Shown here: positions 16,655-25,852 of the stretch, piece by piece | How the letters are laid out: each line of letters starts with the position of its first letter | Numbering within the stretch: the first letter of the stretch is position 1 | Assembly (NCBI GenBank): GCA_044222395.1 | Contig: JBGANK010000016.1 | Span: 3,756-67,755 of the forward strand | DNA: 64,000 nucleotides | Direction of reading: 5' to 3' | DNA from: JAEUMD01 sp044222395 | GTDB taxonomy: Bacteria; Pseudomonadota; Alphaproteobacteria; Rhizobiales; Hyphomicrobiaceae | The notes under the pieces: model-generated | Database searches by the model: none | The model's input: the letters and a program-made list of their open reading frames with translations, nothing else | Told to the model about the DNA's origin: nothing | Program-made: the position numbers and the translations under genes

Positions 16655-18184
16655 TCAGCGCAGCTTCCCGGAGAAGAGCTGGATGGCGATGAGGGGTATG
16701 AGAAGGCTAGCGACGATCGAGGTGACGACGAGGGCTGGTAAGGAGTCGTAGGCTCCCCGTTCGACGACGAAGTACTCGTTGAGATATTTGGTCTGGAGCT
16801 GACCGGCGACAATCGCGAGGTTCATCATAGAGGCCATCAAGGCGAACCAGAGGGCGCGCTTGGCGGGCGGCGCATAGATGGCGATCAAGGTGAGCAGCGG
16901 GATCATGCTGAGCTGGCCCAGCGGCGACGACGCGGCGGTATCGATGAACGCGATCGTGCGTGCGCCAAAACCCAGATGCGCCTCGGTCCATTGATGACCG
17001 CCAAGCACCAGGACGATGTTGGGTAGAGACAACACGGCGCCGAGCAGCGTCAGGATGAGCAGGATGCTGGCGACCGGGCGGCGGGTGATGGAGTCCGACA
17101 GCAGCCAGGTGGCAATCAGGCCGACCGCGGCACCGGTCTGGCCGAGGATGCCGAAGAAGGCCTCGTCAAATCCAAGCCTGTCGATCATGAACCAGCGATA
17201 GCCCTCGCCGACGCCCGGAACGGCGCGGAACGCGAAGATGATGAGTGCAGCAAAAAAGATCCGGCGCTGGGTCTCGTAGGGGATGTCGCGGGTGACGTAG
17301 TAAAGCATCGCGGCGATGACGCTCAACGAGATGACGAACACGATCTCCTGCGCGAACTTGATATCGGCGGCGAGCAGAGCTGTCACAACCATGCCGAAGG
17401 CGATGCCGGCCGACAGTATGCGCCAGTCGGTGGGCCTCGACTCGCTCGATTCGAGGCGGACGAGGATGGCGCCGCTGACGGATACCAGCGGCACGAAGAG
17501 GCCGATCAGGAACACCCACTCGTAGCTCACCCGTTGGGCGAGCCAGCCGGCCAGTCCTGCGGTCGCAAACATGCCGAATGACAGCGCGAGGCGGCCCAGC
17601 ACCTGGACCATTCCCAACTCGTGGTCGATGTCGGCCTGCGGCCGCGGCGTGCCGTCGGGGGCAGTGCGCTTGACGACCTCGGTGCTCATGGCGTCGGCGA
17701 CGACATCCTGCAGAACGGTCCCGGTGACGATCAGCAGCGAGGCGCCGATGTAGATGCGGTCCGGCGAGGCGAAGGTCAGCCAGCCGCCGGCGGCGCCAGC
17801 CAGCATCATCAGCCCGGCGGCGATCATGCTGGCACCGATGAAGACGTAAATGCGGCGGCGCGAGCCAAGAATCGGTACTGTGTCGACGAGCTCGCCAAAC
17901 ACCATCTTGATGGCCCATGGCAAGGCCAGCCAGACACCGAGCTGGGCAAGCGCCGCCGGCGACAGGGTCAGCGACTTCTTCACCCAGAAGCTCTCGCCGA
18001 CAGCGACGATCCCCAAGGCGCCGTAGGCGAAATAGACCATCAGCAGTGGCAGGTATGCGAGGCGGAGTTCTCGCAAGGGCGCGAGCACGGCCGCTTTCAA
18101 CTTTTCGCCGGCCGATCGTAGTGCCTGCGGTGGAGCGCCGGGGGCGGTCGGACTGCTCATGGGTGCTGAGGTTTCCTTGCTCAC
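16655..18184 (-). CDS. BT1-type MFS transporter coupled to an acyl-activating enzyme
   Basis: A 509-residue integral membrane protein with about 12 transmembrane segments. A P-W-x2-K-x3-G-x3-D-x-x-P segment followed by GSRRRIYVFIG (about 90-125) and DVVADAMSTEVV (about 155-170) match the folate-biopterin (BT1) transporter family of the major facilitator superfamily. Its substrate cannot be told from sequence. The start is GTG and overlaps the stop of the upstream Aas-like gene (GTGA at 18181-18184), so the two are co-translated. In Escherichia coli, Aas works with the MFS flippase LplT in lysophospholipid recycling. This pair looks analogous, though with a different MFS family, so a lipid-related substrate is possible (inference). 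Confidence 0.75.
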   Translation of the reverse strand: MSKETSAPMSSPTAPGAPPQALRSAGEKLKAAVLAPLRELRLAYLPLLMVYFAYGALGIVAVGESFWVKKSLTLSPAALAQLGVWLALPWAIKMVFGELVDTVPILGSRRRIYVFIGASMIAAGLMMLAGAAGGWLTFASPDRIYIGASLLIVTGTVLQDVVADAMSTEVVKRTAPDGTPRPQADIDHELGMVQVLGRLALSFGMFATAGLAGWLAQRVSYEWVFLIGLFVPLVSVSGAILVRLESSESRPTDWRILSAGIAFGMVVTALLAADIKFAQEIVFVISLSVIAAMLYYVTRDIPYETQRRIFFAALIIFAFRAVPGVGEGYRWFMIDRLGFDEAFFGILGQTGAAVGLIATWLLSDSITRRPVASILLILTLLGAVLSLPNIVLVLGGHQWTEAHLGFGARTIAFIDTAASSPLGQLSMIPLLTLIAIYAPPAKRALWFALMASMMNLAIVAGQLQTKYLNEYFVVERGAYDSLPALVVTSIVASLLIPLIAIQLFSGKLR

Positions 18185-19770
18185 AACAGCGGGCGGGTCT
18201 TTTCGACCAGGGTGTGCGTCGCCTGCAGGTCGATCTTACCCGTGCCGGTGACAGGAATGGTTGCAACAACCAGGATCGCGCGCGGCACCCACAACTCGGG
18301 CATGCCCTGCGCCTTGGCATAGGCCAGCAGAGCCGGCTTGTCAGCATCGGGTTCGTCGGTGACGAGGATCAGCTGCTCGCCCTTGCGCTCATCGGGCAGT
18401 GCGATTGCCACGTGTTGCGCGTTCGGCCACAGGCCCGCAGCCAGGGCCTCGACGGCGGCGAGCGAGACCATCTCGCCGCCGATCTTGGCGAACCGCTTGG
18501 CGCGGCCGCGAATGGTGACGACGCTGTCGGCGTCGATGGTGACGATGTCGCCGGTATCGTGCCAGCCGTCGCGGGGGGGATGGATGACGCCGGGCGCATC
18601 GGCGAAGATGTAGCCTGCCATGACGTTGGGTCCGCGCACGCGCAGGCGGCCGCCCTCGTCGATGCCGGCGACCGCGTCGAGGGCGGTCTCGATCGCGGGC
18701 AGCAGCGGGCCGACCGAGCCGGGACGGTTCATATGCGGCAGATTGCAGGCAATGACGGGCGAGCACTCGGTAGCGCCATAGCCTTCAAGAATGAGCGTGC
18801 CGGTCTTGGACCAGGCATTGCGGGTCGCATCCTTGACGCGCTCGGCGCCTGCGATCACGTAGCGGACACTTGCGAGGTCGTGCGCTTCGGCGGCGCGTGC
18901 GTATCCCATCAGGAAGGTGTCGGTGGCAAACAGCACCGAGGCCTTCACCTGGCCGATCATCCTGGCGACCTGCTTGTAGTGCAGGGGGCTCGGATAGAGC
19001 ACGACCTTCATGCCGCCCAGCAGGGGCATCAACGTCGCTGCGGTGAGGCCGAAGGAATGGAACATCGGCAGCGGATTGAAGACGATGTCGGCAGGGGTCA
19101 GCAGACTTGATGCGTGGGCCAAAATCTGGCGCGCGTTGGCGACCAGATTGGCGTTGGTGAGCACGACGCCTTTCGGTGCGCCTTCGGTGCCCGAGGTGAA
19201 CAGCAGCACGGCCGGGCTATCGGGGGTCATGCCCGAGAGGCGGACACGGCGTTGCGGCATGAGACTGCGGGCGGCGCCCCGCACTTTGTCAGCAATGCCG
19301 ATGGTGGCTCGAATGTCCTCGAGATAGACGATCTGGGTCGGCTTTTCGGCGACAGGCTCGGCCGCCGCCATGGCACGAACGACGTCCTCGAGCTTTGCGG
19401 TTTCGACAAACCGCCGCGAGGTCAGCACGATCGGGATCGGTCCGGTCTTCAGCGCGGAAACGAGATTGCGGCTGCCGGCGGTGAAGTTCAGCATGGCTGC
19501 CGTGCGGCCGAAGGCGTTGAGGCCAAAGAGCGTCACAATGGTACCCGCGACGTTGGGCAACATGACCCCGACGTTCTGACCGGGAAGGGAGATGCGCGCC
19601 AAACGGTCGCCTAACACCAAGGCGCCCAGGATCAGCCGCTTGTACGTCAAAGTCTGGCGATCCGCGTCGGTGACGATCTCGCGGTTCATGCCATGTTGAT
19701 GCGCGGCTTCGAGCAAGGCCTCAAAGAGGCCTCGCCTGGTGCTCAATTGATCGAAGGCGGGCGGCGGCAT
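18181..19770 (-). CDS. Aas-like AMP-binding acyl-CoA/acyl-ACP synthetase
   Basis: A 529-residue adenylate-forming enzyme. Motifs are LLFTSGTEGAPKG (P-loop, about 200-212), the GYGATECSP A5 motif (about 335-343), WHDTGDIV (A7, about 410) and a C-terminal lysine in the P-x-T-x-x-GKIDLQ motif (A10). The N-terminal segment (NREIVTDADRQTLTYKRLI) and overall layout resemble the synthetase half of Aas, which activates fatty acids for lysophospholipid acylation. The PlsC acyltransferase domain that precedes it in Aas is absent. The start at 19770 has GGAGG about 10 bases upstream. The stop overlaps the BT1-type transporter gene. It may activate free fatty acids released from lipids; the partner acyltransferase is not in the window. 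Confidence 0.8.
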   Translation of the reverse strand: MPPPAFDQLSTRRGLFEALLEAAHQHGMNREIVTDADRQTLTYKRLILGALVLGDRLARISLPGQNVGVMLPNVAGTIVTLFGLNAFGRTAAMLNFTAGSRNLVSALKTGPIPIVLTSRRFVETAKLEDVVRAMAAAEPVAEKPTQIVYLEDIRATIGIADKVRGAARSLMPQRRVRLSGMTPDSPAVLLFTSGTEGAPKGVVLTNANLVANARQILAHASSLLTPADIVFNPLPMFHSFGLTAATLMPLLGGMKVVLYPSPLHYKQVARMIGQVKASVLFATDTFLMGYARAAEAHDLASVRYVIAGAERVKDATRNAWSKTGTLILEGYGATECSPVIACNLPHMNRPGSVGPLLPAIETALDAVAGIDEGGRLRVRGPNVMAGYIFADAPGVIHPPRDGWHDTGDIVTIDADSVVTIRGRAKRFAKIGGEMVSLAAVEALAAGLWPNAQHVAIALPDERKGEQLILVTDEPDADKPALLAYAKAQGMPELWVPRAILVVATIPVTGTGKIDLQATHTLVEKTRPLL

Positions 19771-19938
19771 TGGGTGGTGTCCTCCCTCGGCACGACATGC
19801 CGGCGGAGAATGCGACGGCCAACGTGGCAACGCAACTCGAAGACGTCAGTCCGATTTAGTTCAATTTGCAACTTCGCCGTTTACATCTCCTCAGGTCGAT
19901 ACCGGTACAATCGAGCAATTGTTCGTTAACGGAGATGG

Positions 19939-21663
19939 ATGATGCGAGGGTGGTTCGCTCGGGGATCGCTGTGGGCGGCGATCGGGGCTCGCTGCGCGCG
20001 TAGCGCGGTCGCATTCGAACGGACCGCCTCAAGACTGCAGCGCGACGAAGGCGGTGCGGTCGCGGTGCTGATGGCGATCCTGATCGCGGTCATCCTGTTC
20101 GCATCCGCCTTCGCCATCGATGTCAGTCGCTTCACTAGCGAATCCGTGCAGGACAAGCAGGCGCTCGATGCCGGACTGCTGGCAGCCGCGATCGACTACC
20201 GCAAGACCCAGGACACCGCCTCCGCAGTCGAACGAGCAAAAGCCGTTTACCTGGCCAATCGGCCGGATGGCGACAAGGACGACGTCACGTCGATCACGCC
20301 TGACAGTGTCACTTCGGAGGTGACCGGGACGACGTCATTCAGCTGGAAGGCGACGCTGCTCAGGGCATTCGGCTATGAGGAAGTCAACCTGAAGGCGCGG
20401 GCCAAGGTGAAATACGGCCGGCTGGCCGAGGTCGTGCTGGTGATCGACAACTCGTCGTTCATGAAGGACCACCTGGAGGTGTTCCGAAGCGCGGCGCTCG
20501 ACTTCAAGACCGAGGTGATGGGTATCAGCGATGGCAGCCCGGTGAAAGTGGGAGTGGTGCCGTTCGCAGGCGCGGTCAATGTCGGTCCGCAATACCGCAA
20601 CGCGACGTGGGTCGATCAGAATGCGGCAGTCAGCTACCATCGCGAGAACTACCAGAAGTATCTCGGCAACGGCGCGTGGACCAATGCCACGGAAACGCGC
20701 CTGGAACTTTACGATCGGATGGGTGAGCCGTGGGCCGGCTGCCTGGAGGCGCGCTCTGGCGCCTATTCGGGCAACGATCTGGCACCGGATGCGAGCAAGC
20801 CTGAATCGCTGTTCGTGCCGATGTTCGCTCCCGACGAGCCCGATCCCGGGCACAATCCGAGTGGGCCCGGTCCCGCACAATCCCATTACAACGACTACCT
20901 CGAGGACTATCCGCAGAACGATTGCCCCAAGGAAAAGTGTGTCAAGCAGACCGGGCGCGGCACATGCCAACAGTATGCCGCACCCGCCTTCACTCCAAAG
21001 CAGTGGCAGGAAGTCTCGTGCAAGTATGCTGTCGGCAAGATGCCGAACAAGACAGTGGTGACGCTTGGCTCCAAGAAGAGCGGCACGGTCGACCTCACAA
21101 CTGGTCCAAATTTCGGATGTACGTCGGTGCCGCTTCAGCCGCTGACGCGGGATCCCAAGAAGGTTGCCGACGTGCTCAATGCGATGAAGGCAGCGGGCGG
21201 GTCGAATGTGGCCGAGGGGACATTGTGGGGCTACCGGCTGCTGTCGCCGCAGGAACCGTTCACGGAGGGGAGTGAGTTCGAGGACGGCGTGTCGGAAAAG
21301 TACATGATCATCCTTGCGCGCGGTGCAAACTGGATCACGGCCTACAAGGACGACCTCAATCACTCGATCTATACGCCGTGGGGCTTCGGCTCGCAGGATC
21401 GACTCAACCCGCAATCCCACACCGATCAATCCCTGACGAACGCCATGGACGAGCTGACGCGCTCCGCCTGCCGGATTTCGGCTGAGAAAGGAGTTCAGGT
21501 GTTCACCATTGGCTACCAGGTGAGCGATCCGCAGATGCGTGCGATGATGCAATATTGCGCCGTGCATCCAAGCATGTATCTCGAAGCGGAGACGCCCGAG
21601 CAGCTGCGTGACAGCATGACGACCATTGCCAGCAAGATCACGCGACTGCATCTGACGCAATAA
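19939..21663 (+). CDS. tadG: TadG-like pilus protein with von Willebrand A-type domain
   Basis: A 574-residue protein. After a basic cytoplasmic lead, a transmembrane helix at about 47-65 (VAVLMAILIAVILFASAFAID) carries the TadE/TadG-like pseudopilin signature. The following region starts with AALDAGLLAAA-type residues. From about 165 a von Willebrand A fold begins with VVLVIDNSSFM (a MIDAS-like site, here D-x-S-x-F/S rather than the classic D-x-S-x-S). A cysteine-containing insertion spans about 255-385, and the second half of the fold includes EKYMIILARGANW and GVQVFTIGYQV. TadG proteins are membrane or minor-pilin parts of Tad secretion systems. The ATG has GGAG just upstream (an adjacent second ATG is equally possible). 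It is followed by cpaC and cpaD on the same strand. Confidence 0.8.
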   Translation: MMRGWFARGSLWAAIGARCARSAVAFERTASRLQRDEGGAVAVLMAILIAVILFASAFAIDVSRFTSESVQDKQALDAGLLAAAIDYRKTQDTASAVERAKAVYLANRPDGDKDDVTSITPDSVTSEVTGTTSFSWKATLLRAFGYEEVNLKARAKVKYGRLAEVVLVIDNSSFMKDHLEVFRSAALDFKTEVMGISDGSPVKVGVVPFAGAVNVGPQYRNATWVDQNAAVSYHRENYQKYLGNGAWTNATETRLELYDRMGEPWAGCLEARSGAYSGNDLAPDASKPESLFVPMFAPDEPDPGHNPSGPGPAQSHYNDYLEDYPQNDCPKEKCVKQTGRGTCQQYAAPAFTPKQWQEVSCKYAVGKMPNKTVVTLGSKKSGTVDLTTGPNFGCTSVPLQPLTRDPKKVADVLNAMKAAGGSNVAEGTLWGYRLLSPQEPFTEGSEFEDGVSEKYMIILARGANWITAYKDDLNHSIYTPWGFGSQDRLNPQSHTDQSLTNAMDELTRSACRISAEKGVQVFTIGYQVSDPQMRAMMQYCAVHPSMYLEAETPEQLRDSMTTIASKITRLHLTQ

Positions 21664-22181
21664 GGCGGTTCCCTGGGCCGTCACACTGCGAGGCGAGCCA
21701 GCGTGACGCTGTCCGCTCAACATTTCATCCTCTAACGCGATGTGATGCGAAGAGCATCGGCATGGTTCGTGCGGCGATCGCTTGAGCAAGCCGACCGCTG
21801 CTGAGCCCTTGTGACCGCACCACACCCGTCTTTTTGAACAATCTTGAAATAACCGGCGCCGCAGGCGGTGCTGCGAACTGCGACGCCTGCTGATGCTGAC
21901 ACATTTTCGGCCAATTGCCTTGGCTCGGGCGCGGTAATCCGGCGTCGTTTGGGCCGCGGTAGCCTAGCCGCAGGTGCCTGGGCAAGCTGTGGGCAACCTG
22001 TTGATCGCCATTGCGGTTGCCACACGCGGCGCCTGCCTGCGCTGGCGCGGTCTCGTGCAATTGACCAATCTGGCGCGAGTTTCGAGCAGCGTCGCGTGTG
22101 GCACGGTCCACGGTCTCCGACAGATCGCAGGACCGATGGCGGGCGCTTGTTTGCTTTTGCATATGCGGGGGGTCACGCATC
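21664..22181. other. non-coding gap between tadG and cpaC
   Basis: There is no convincing gene. A forward frame from 21974 overlaps the cpaC start but has no ribosome site and no domain. The gap is long for an operon, so cpaC probably has its own promoter here. GGGGGG lies 8-13 bases before the cpaC ATG and serves as a ribosome site. Confidence 0.5.
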
Positions 22182-23735
22182 ATGAATTGGAGTGAAGCAT
22201 TGAAGCTGGCGGCGAACTGCCGTGGCGGTCCGTGGCGTTCGAAAGTGCTGATGGCCGGTCTGGCGGCCGTGGTCGCAATTGGAACGGCATTCGTGCTGAC
22301 GCCTTCAGCGTCAGCGGAGCCGGGCAAGGCGGGCGGCGTGCGGCCGCACGAGTCCGATCACCGATCGGTACTGCAAATTGCTCCGGGTAGTCCGCTGCCG
22401 ACCACGCGGCGCGTCACTATCGGCGTCGACAAATCGATGCTGGTGGAGGTTCCCAACGACCTGCAGAACGTGCTCGTCTCCAATCCGGAGGTGATCGATG
22501 CGGTGGTGCAGACGTCGCGCCAGGTTTATCTGCTCGCCAAGAACGTCGGCGAGGCCAACGCATTCCTGATGGGCAAGGATGGCGAGCGGCAGGCGATCAT
22601 CGAAGTCGTGGTGACGCGTGACCTGACCGCGCTGCACGACATGCTCGATCGGCTATTGCCCGGCTCGCGGATCAAGGCCGAGATGATGGGCGAGAGCGTC
22701 GTGTTGTCGGGCAGCGTCGGCTCGCCGGTCGATGCAAACCGGGCGGCGGAACTGGCGGGTCGTTTCATCAAGAGTCCGTCCAATGTCGTCAACATGCTGG
22801 AGACGAAGACCAAGGAGCAGGTGCTGCTCAAAGTGCAGGTTGCCGAGATCCAGAGAGACGCGCTGCGCCGGTTCGGGGTCGATCTTCCAGGCGCGGTGCT
22901 GAAGTCGGGAAGCTTCACGTTTGCCAAGGTGATGCAGAACGCCTTCCCGATCACCAGCGCGATCGTGCCGAAAGCGTTGGCGATCGCTCCTGGGGTCGAG
23001 CCCGGCGTGACGGCGGGCACTGCCATCCAGCCGACCTGGCAGACCAACAGCCAGTCGGTGACGGCGATGATCGAGGCGCTGGAGCGCTCGGGCGTCTTGA
23101 AGACGCTGGCCGAGCCGACGCTGACGGCCATTTCGGGCGAGACAGCGAAGTTTCTCGCCGGTGGCGAGTTCCCGGTTCCCGTGGCCCAGCAGAACAACAC
23201 GATCACCGTCGAGTGGAAGAAGTTCGGCGTCAACGTCAGCTTCAAGCCGGTCGTGATGACGGAAGGGCGTATCAGCCTGACGATTTCGGCGGAGGTGAGT
23301 GAGCTGTCCAGCGATGGCGCGGTTACGATCGGCTCGATCTCTCTGCCGGGACTCAAAGTGCGCAGGGCGGAGACGACACTCGAATTGCCGTCGGGCGGCA
23401 CGCTGGCGATGGCCGGCCTGCTTTCGGATGAGACGCGGCAGAGCGTCGACGGATTTCCCGGTTTGAAAACACTGCCGGTCCTAGGCGCGCTGTTCCGCTC
23501 AAATGACTATCGCCGGCGCGAAACCGAGCTGGTGATCCTGGTCACGCCGTATCTGGCGACCCATGCATCGCGCAAGGAGCTGGCGCTGCCGACGGATGGC
23601 TATGCGGCGGAGAACACGTTGCGCGAGCTGTTCTTCGGCAACATCAACCGGATCTATGGTCACTCGTCGGCGAAGCCGACACGCTACCGCGGCGACTATG
23701 GTTTCATCATCGATTACCCGGGGGTCAAGGGATGA
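22182..23735 (+). CDS. cpaC: CpaC/RcpA outer-membrane secretin of the Tad pilus
   Basis: A 517-residue secretin. A signal peptide at about 20-48 ends in a SASA site. The N-terminal pilus-assembly domain (about 75-145; VDKSMLVEVPNDLQNVLVSNPEVID) and a BON-like segment (about 150-215) follow. The secretin domain (about 220-480) includes VLLKVQVAEIQRDALRRFG, LAEPTLTAISGETAKFLAGGEFPVP and the C-terminal LPVLGALFRS with ELVILVTPYL. It forms the outer-membrane channel through which the Tad (Flp) pilus passes. The start was placed at the ATG at 22182 next to the ribosome site. The stop overlaps the cpaD start as ATGA. Confidence 0.92.
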   Translation: MNWSEALKLAANCRGGPWRSKVLMAGLAAVVAIGTAFVLTPSASAEPGKAGGVRPHESDHRSVLQIAPGSPLPTTRRVTIGVDKSMLVEVPNDLQNVLVSNPEVIDAVVQTSRQVYLLAKNVGEANAFLMGKDGERQAIIEVVVTRDLTALHDMLDRLLPGSRIKAEMMGESVVLSGSVGSPVDANRAAELAGRFIKSPSNVVNMLETKTKEQVLLKVQVAEIQRDALRRFGVDLPGAVLKSGSFTFAKVMQNAFPITSAIVPKALAIAPGVEPGVTAGTAIQPTWQTNSQSVTAMIEALERSGVLKTLAEPTLTAISGETAKFLAGGEFPVPVAQQNNTITVEWKKFGVNVSFKPVVMTEGRISLTISAEVSELSSDGAVTIGSISLPGLKVRRAETTLELPSGGTLAMAGLLSDETRQSVDGFPGLKTLPVLGALFRSNDYRRRETELVILVTPYLATHASRKELALPTDGYAAENTLRELFFGNINRIYGHSSAKPTRYRGDYGFIIDYPGVKG

Positions 23736-24514
23736 CGGACAGGCGTATTTGGACCGCGAAGCCGCGAACGGTGGCGATTCCTGCGCGTGCTGTGGTAGCG
23801 TCAGACGCCGCGCCACTCGCATTGCTCTTGCTGATGGCCGCAGCCGTTGGGCTTGGTGGATGTCGTGAGCACGAAGCGCGGCTCGACAATCGAACGGCAG
23901 CCGCCCTGTCAGATCCTTCCAAGCGGCATCCGATAGGCCACGCGGGCCGCACCGAGGCACTCTATGTGGAGGTTGCCACGGACGGTCTGGGTCTCAGCGA
24001 GAACCAGGCGACCGACGTCAGCCGGTTCGTCGATCGCTACAAGAGCGAGTCGAACGGGCGGCTGACGATCACTGCGCCGGGTTCGGTGCGCGGTCATCTC
24101 GCTACATCGCGGTCGTTCCGCGAGATCGAGGAACTTGTCGACCGGCTGGGCGTGCCCAGCGAGGCGATCAGCCGGCAGCATACGTCCGGTGGTGGTCGCT
24201 ATGGACCTGCGGTGAAGCTCGCCTACGAGCGTTCCGTGGCGGTGGCGCCGTCGTGCGGACAGTGGCCCGAGGACATGGGAGAAGTGGAGCGGGAGCGGCT
24301 GCCTTACGAGAACTTCGGCTGCGCCAGTCAGCGGAACCTGGCGTTGACGGTCGCTAACGCGCGCGACCTGCAGGTGCCGCAAGAGGAGACGCCGCGGTCG
24401 AGCGAAGCGCGCAGCGTGGTCTGGTCGAAATACGTTGGTGCGAGTCAAGGGGCAGGTGGCTCGTCGTCTGCTGCACCGGCCAAGGGTGGCGCGGCGAACA
24501 AGCCAACCCAATAA
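23732..24514 (+). CDS. cpaD: CpaD-like pilus assembly lipoprotein
   Basis: A 260-residue protein beginning with an extended basic lead and a hydrophobic segment (about 28-42) ending at LGGC, a lipobox whose Cys43 would be lipidated. The rest matches CpaD in layout: VATDGLGLSENQATDVSRFV, LTITAPGSVRG, and a C-terminal GCASQRNLALTVANARDLQVPQ block typical of the family. CpaD helps assemble or place the CpaC secretin in the outer membrane. The Ala/Gly/Ser tail after 235 is low complexity. It is coupled to cpaC by ATGA and followed by a strong terminator. Confidence 0.85.
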   Translation: MTDRRIWTAKPRTVAIPARAVVASDAAPLALLLLMAAAVGLGGCREHEARLDNRTAAALSDPSKRHPIGHAGRTEALYVEVATDGLGLSENQATDVSRFVDRYKSESNGRLTITAPGSVRGHLATSRSFREIEELVDRLGVPSEAISRQHTSGGGRYGPAVKLAYERSVAVAPSCGQWPEDMGEVERERLPYENFGCASQRNLALTVANARDLQVPQEETPRSSEARSVVWSKYVGASQGAGGSSSAAPAKGGAANKPTQ

Positions 24515-24578
24515 GAGTAGGGGTGGCCTGAACGCTGGCTTCAGCCATGTTCGGGCGTCGCGGTAAGGCTGAACGAAT

Positions 24579-24608
24579 GGGCCGTGTCCCCGGACGCGGC
24601 CCTTTTCA
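24579..24608 (+). terminator. Rho-independent terminator after cpaD
   Basis: A 10-base stem (24579-24588 with 24593-24602, one G-U pair) with a CCCG loop is followed by TTTT. It lies 65 bases after the cpaD stop. Confidence 0.8.
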
Positions 24609-25000
24609 TTGCGGCGGACTGAAGTCCGTGTCTCAAGGTGGCTAGGGCAGGTCCGTTCTTGGTGGAATCGGTTCAGCTGTGGTGGCCTGCTCCAAGCCCT
24701 TGCTTGAGAGTCTCAATCACGCCTTCGCTGGAACCAGAAGTGGTTCAATCTCAGCGGATCAGACTCTGGGCCGGCGCGGCTCAAACCAAATATCGGAGCC
24801 GGACGTCCACTGGTCATTGCTTGCGGGTGCGGGAAAGACGCATTAGGAGGCACGCAGGCCGCGCGTGGCGGTCTTGCTTGGCCAATGGTGGATGGCCGTC
24901 AGCGGAGCCTAGCCGTGCGCTGAACCTGTGGTGGCTGCACGCGTCGCCATTCGCAGGCTATTGAGTGGCATAACGAGACATTCAACCGGGAATCCTTCCA
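24609..25000. other. non-coding stretch before the CDF-type transporter
   Basis: No gene is seen. It should contain the promoter for the transporter at 25001, but no clear element could be picked out. Confidence 0.45.
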
Positions 25001-25612
25001 TTGTCACCTGACACCATCAGACGAACCGTTGCTGCGGTCGCCGCGCTCAATCTCGGTTATTTCGGGATCGAGGCCACGGTTGCGCTGGCGCTGCAGTCCG
25101 TATCCCTGCTTGCAGACAGCGTCGACTTTCTCGAAGACGCGACGGTGAACATGTTGGTGCTGGTGGCGCTGGGATGGGCGGCGCAGCGTCGACGCATCGT
25201 GGGGTTCGTGCTTGCGGGGCTGATCGTGGTGCCGGGACTTGCGGCGCTATGGACAGCGGTTGAGAAGCTTTTTGCTGCGGCTCCCGTGGTGCCGAGTCCG
25301 GCGGTGCTTACGATCACAGGCGTCGGTGCGCTCATGGTCAACGCGCTGGCGGCGTATCTGCTGGCGCGTGTGCGCGATCATGGCGGCAGCTTGACCAAGG
25401 CAGCGTTTCTATCTGCGCGCAACGACGTCATCGCCAACATCGGCATCATTGCCGCCGGCCTGGCGACAGCGGCCACCAACTCGATCTGGCCCGATCTCGT
25501 GGTCGGACTTGCCATCCTGGCCATCAATCTGGGTGCCGCCAAGGAGGTGTTCGAGGCGGCCATGGGCGACAGCGACGACGACGACAGGATGGATATTCAA
25601 CCAAGGGCGTGA
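25001..25612 (+). CDS. small CDF-family cation transporter
   Basis: A 203-residue membrane protein with about six hydrophobic segments. The second carries SLLADSVDFLEDA (about 34-46), matching the first half of the cation diffusion facilitator metal site (aspartates on TM2). SARNDVIANIG (about 142-152) matches the second half (TM5), with Asn-Asp in place of the usual His-Asp. The protein is shorter than typical 300-residue CDF transporters and ends with an acidic Asp-rich tail (DSDDDD) instead of a full cytoplasmic metal-binding domain. It is likely an inner-membrane metal/proton antiporter; the metal cannot be told. The start is a TTG at 25001 with GGGAA upstream, so it is less certain than most. 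Confidence 0.7.
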   Translation: MSPDTIRRTVAAVAALNLGYFGIEATVALALQSVSLLADSVDFLEDATVNMLVLVALGWAAQRRRIVGFVLAGLIVVPGLAALWTAVEKLFAAAPVVPSPAVLTITGVGALMVNALAAYLLARVRDHGGSLTKAAFLSARNDVIANIGIIAAGLATAATNSIWPDLVVGLAILAINLGAAKEVFEAAMGDSDDDDRMDIQPRA

Positions 25613-25852
25613 TCGGGCAGATGCATGCCGGTGCGTGGACGAGTGATGCGCGCTCGGCTTGCAGTTGGTGATGCCGAGGCCATCGTCGCGACGCACACCA
25701 TTAAAGTTCTAGGCATTGCCAAAAGAAATGACCGGGCTGGCGATGCCAGACCGGTCCGAGTGTGTTGCAGGGCTAGTGACTTTTTATCGTTGCGTATTGC
25801 CGCTGTTGAGCGCAGGCGGCTGGGAGAACGGTTTTGTATCTCGATGGATGCC

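Noticed and set aside
17917..19110. 397-codon forward open frame
   Set aside because: Antisense to the Aas-like and BT1-type genes, without recognisable motifs.
20335..21825. 496-codon reverse open frame
   Set aside because: Antisense to the TadG-like gene, His/Arg-rich with no domain.
21974..22195. 73-codon forward open frame before cpaC
   Set aside because: It has no ribosome site and overlaps the cpaC start in another frame, with no protein-like features beyond chance hydrophobic residues.
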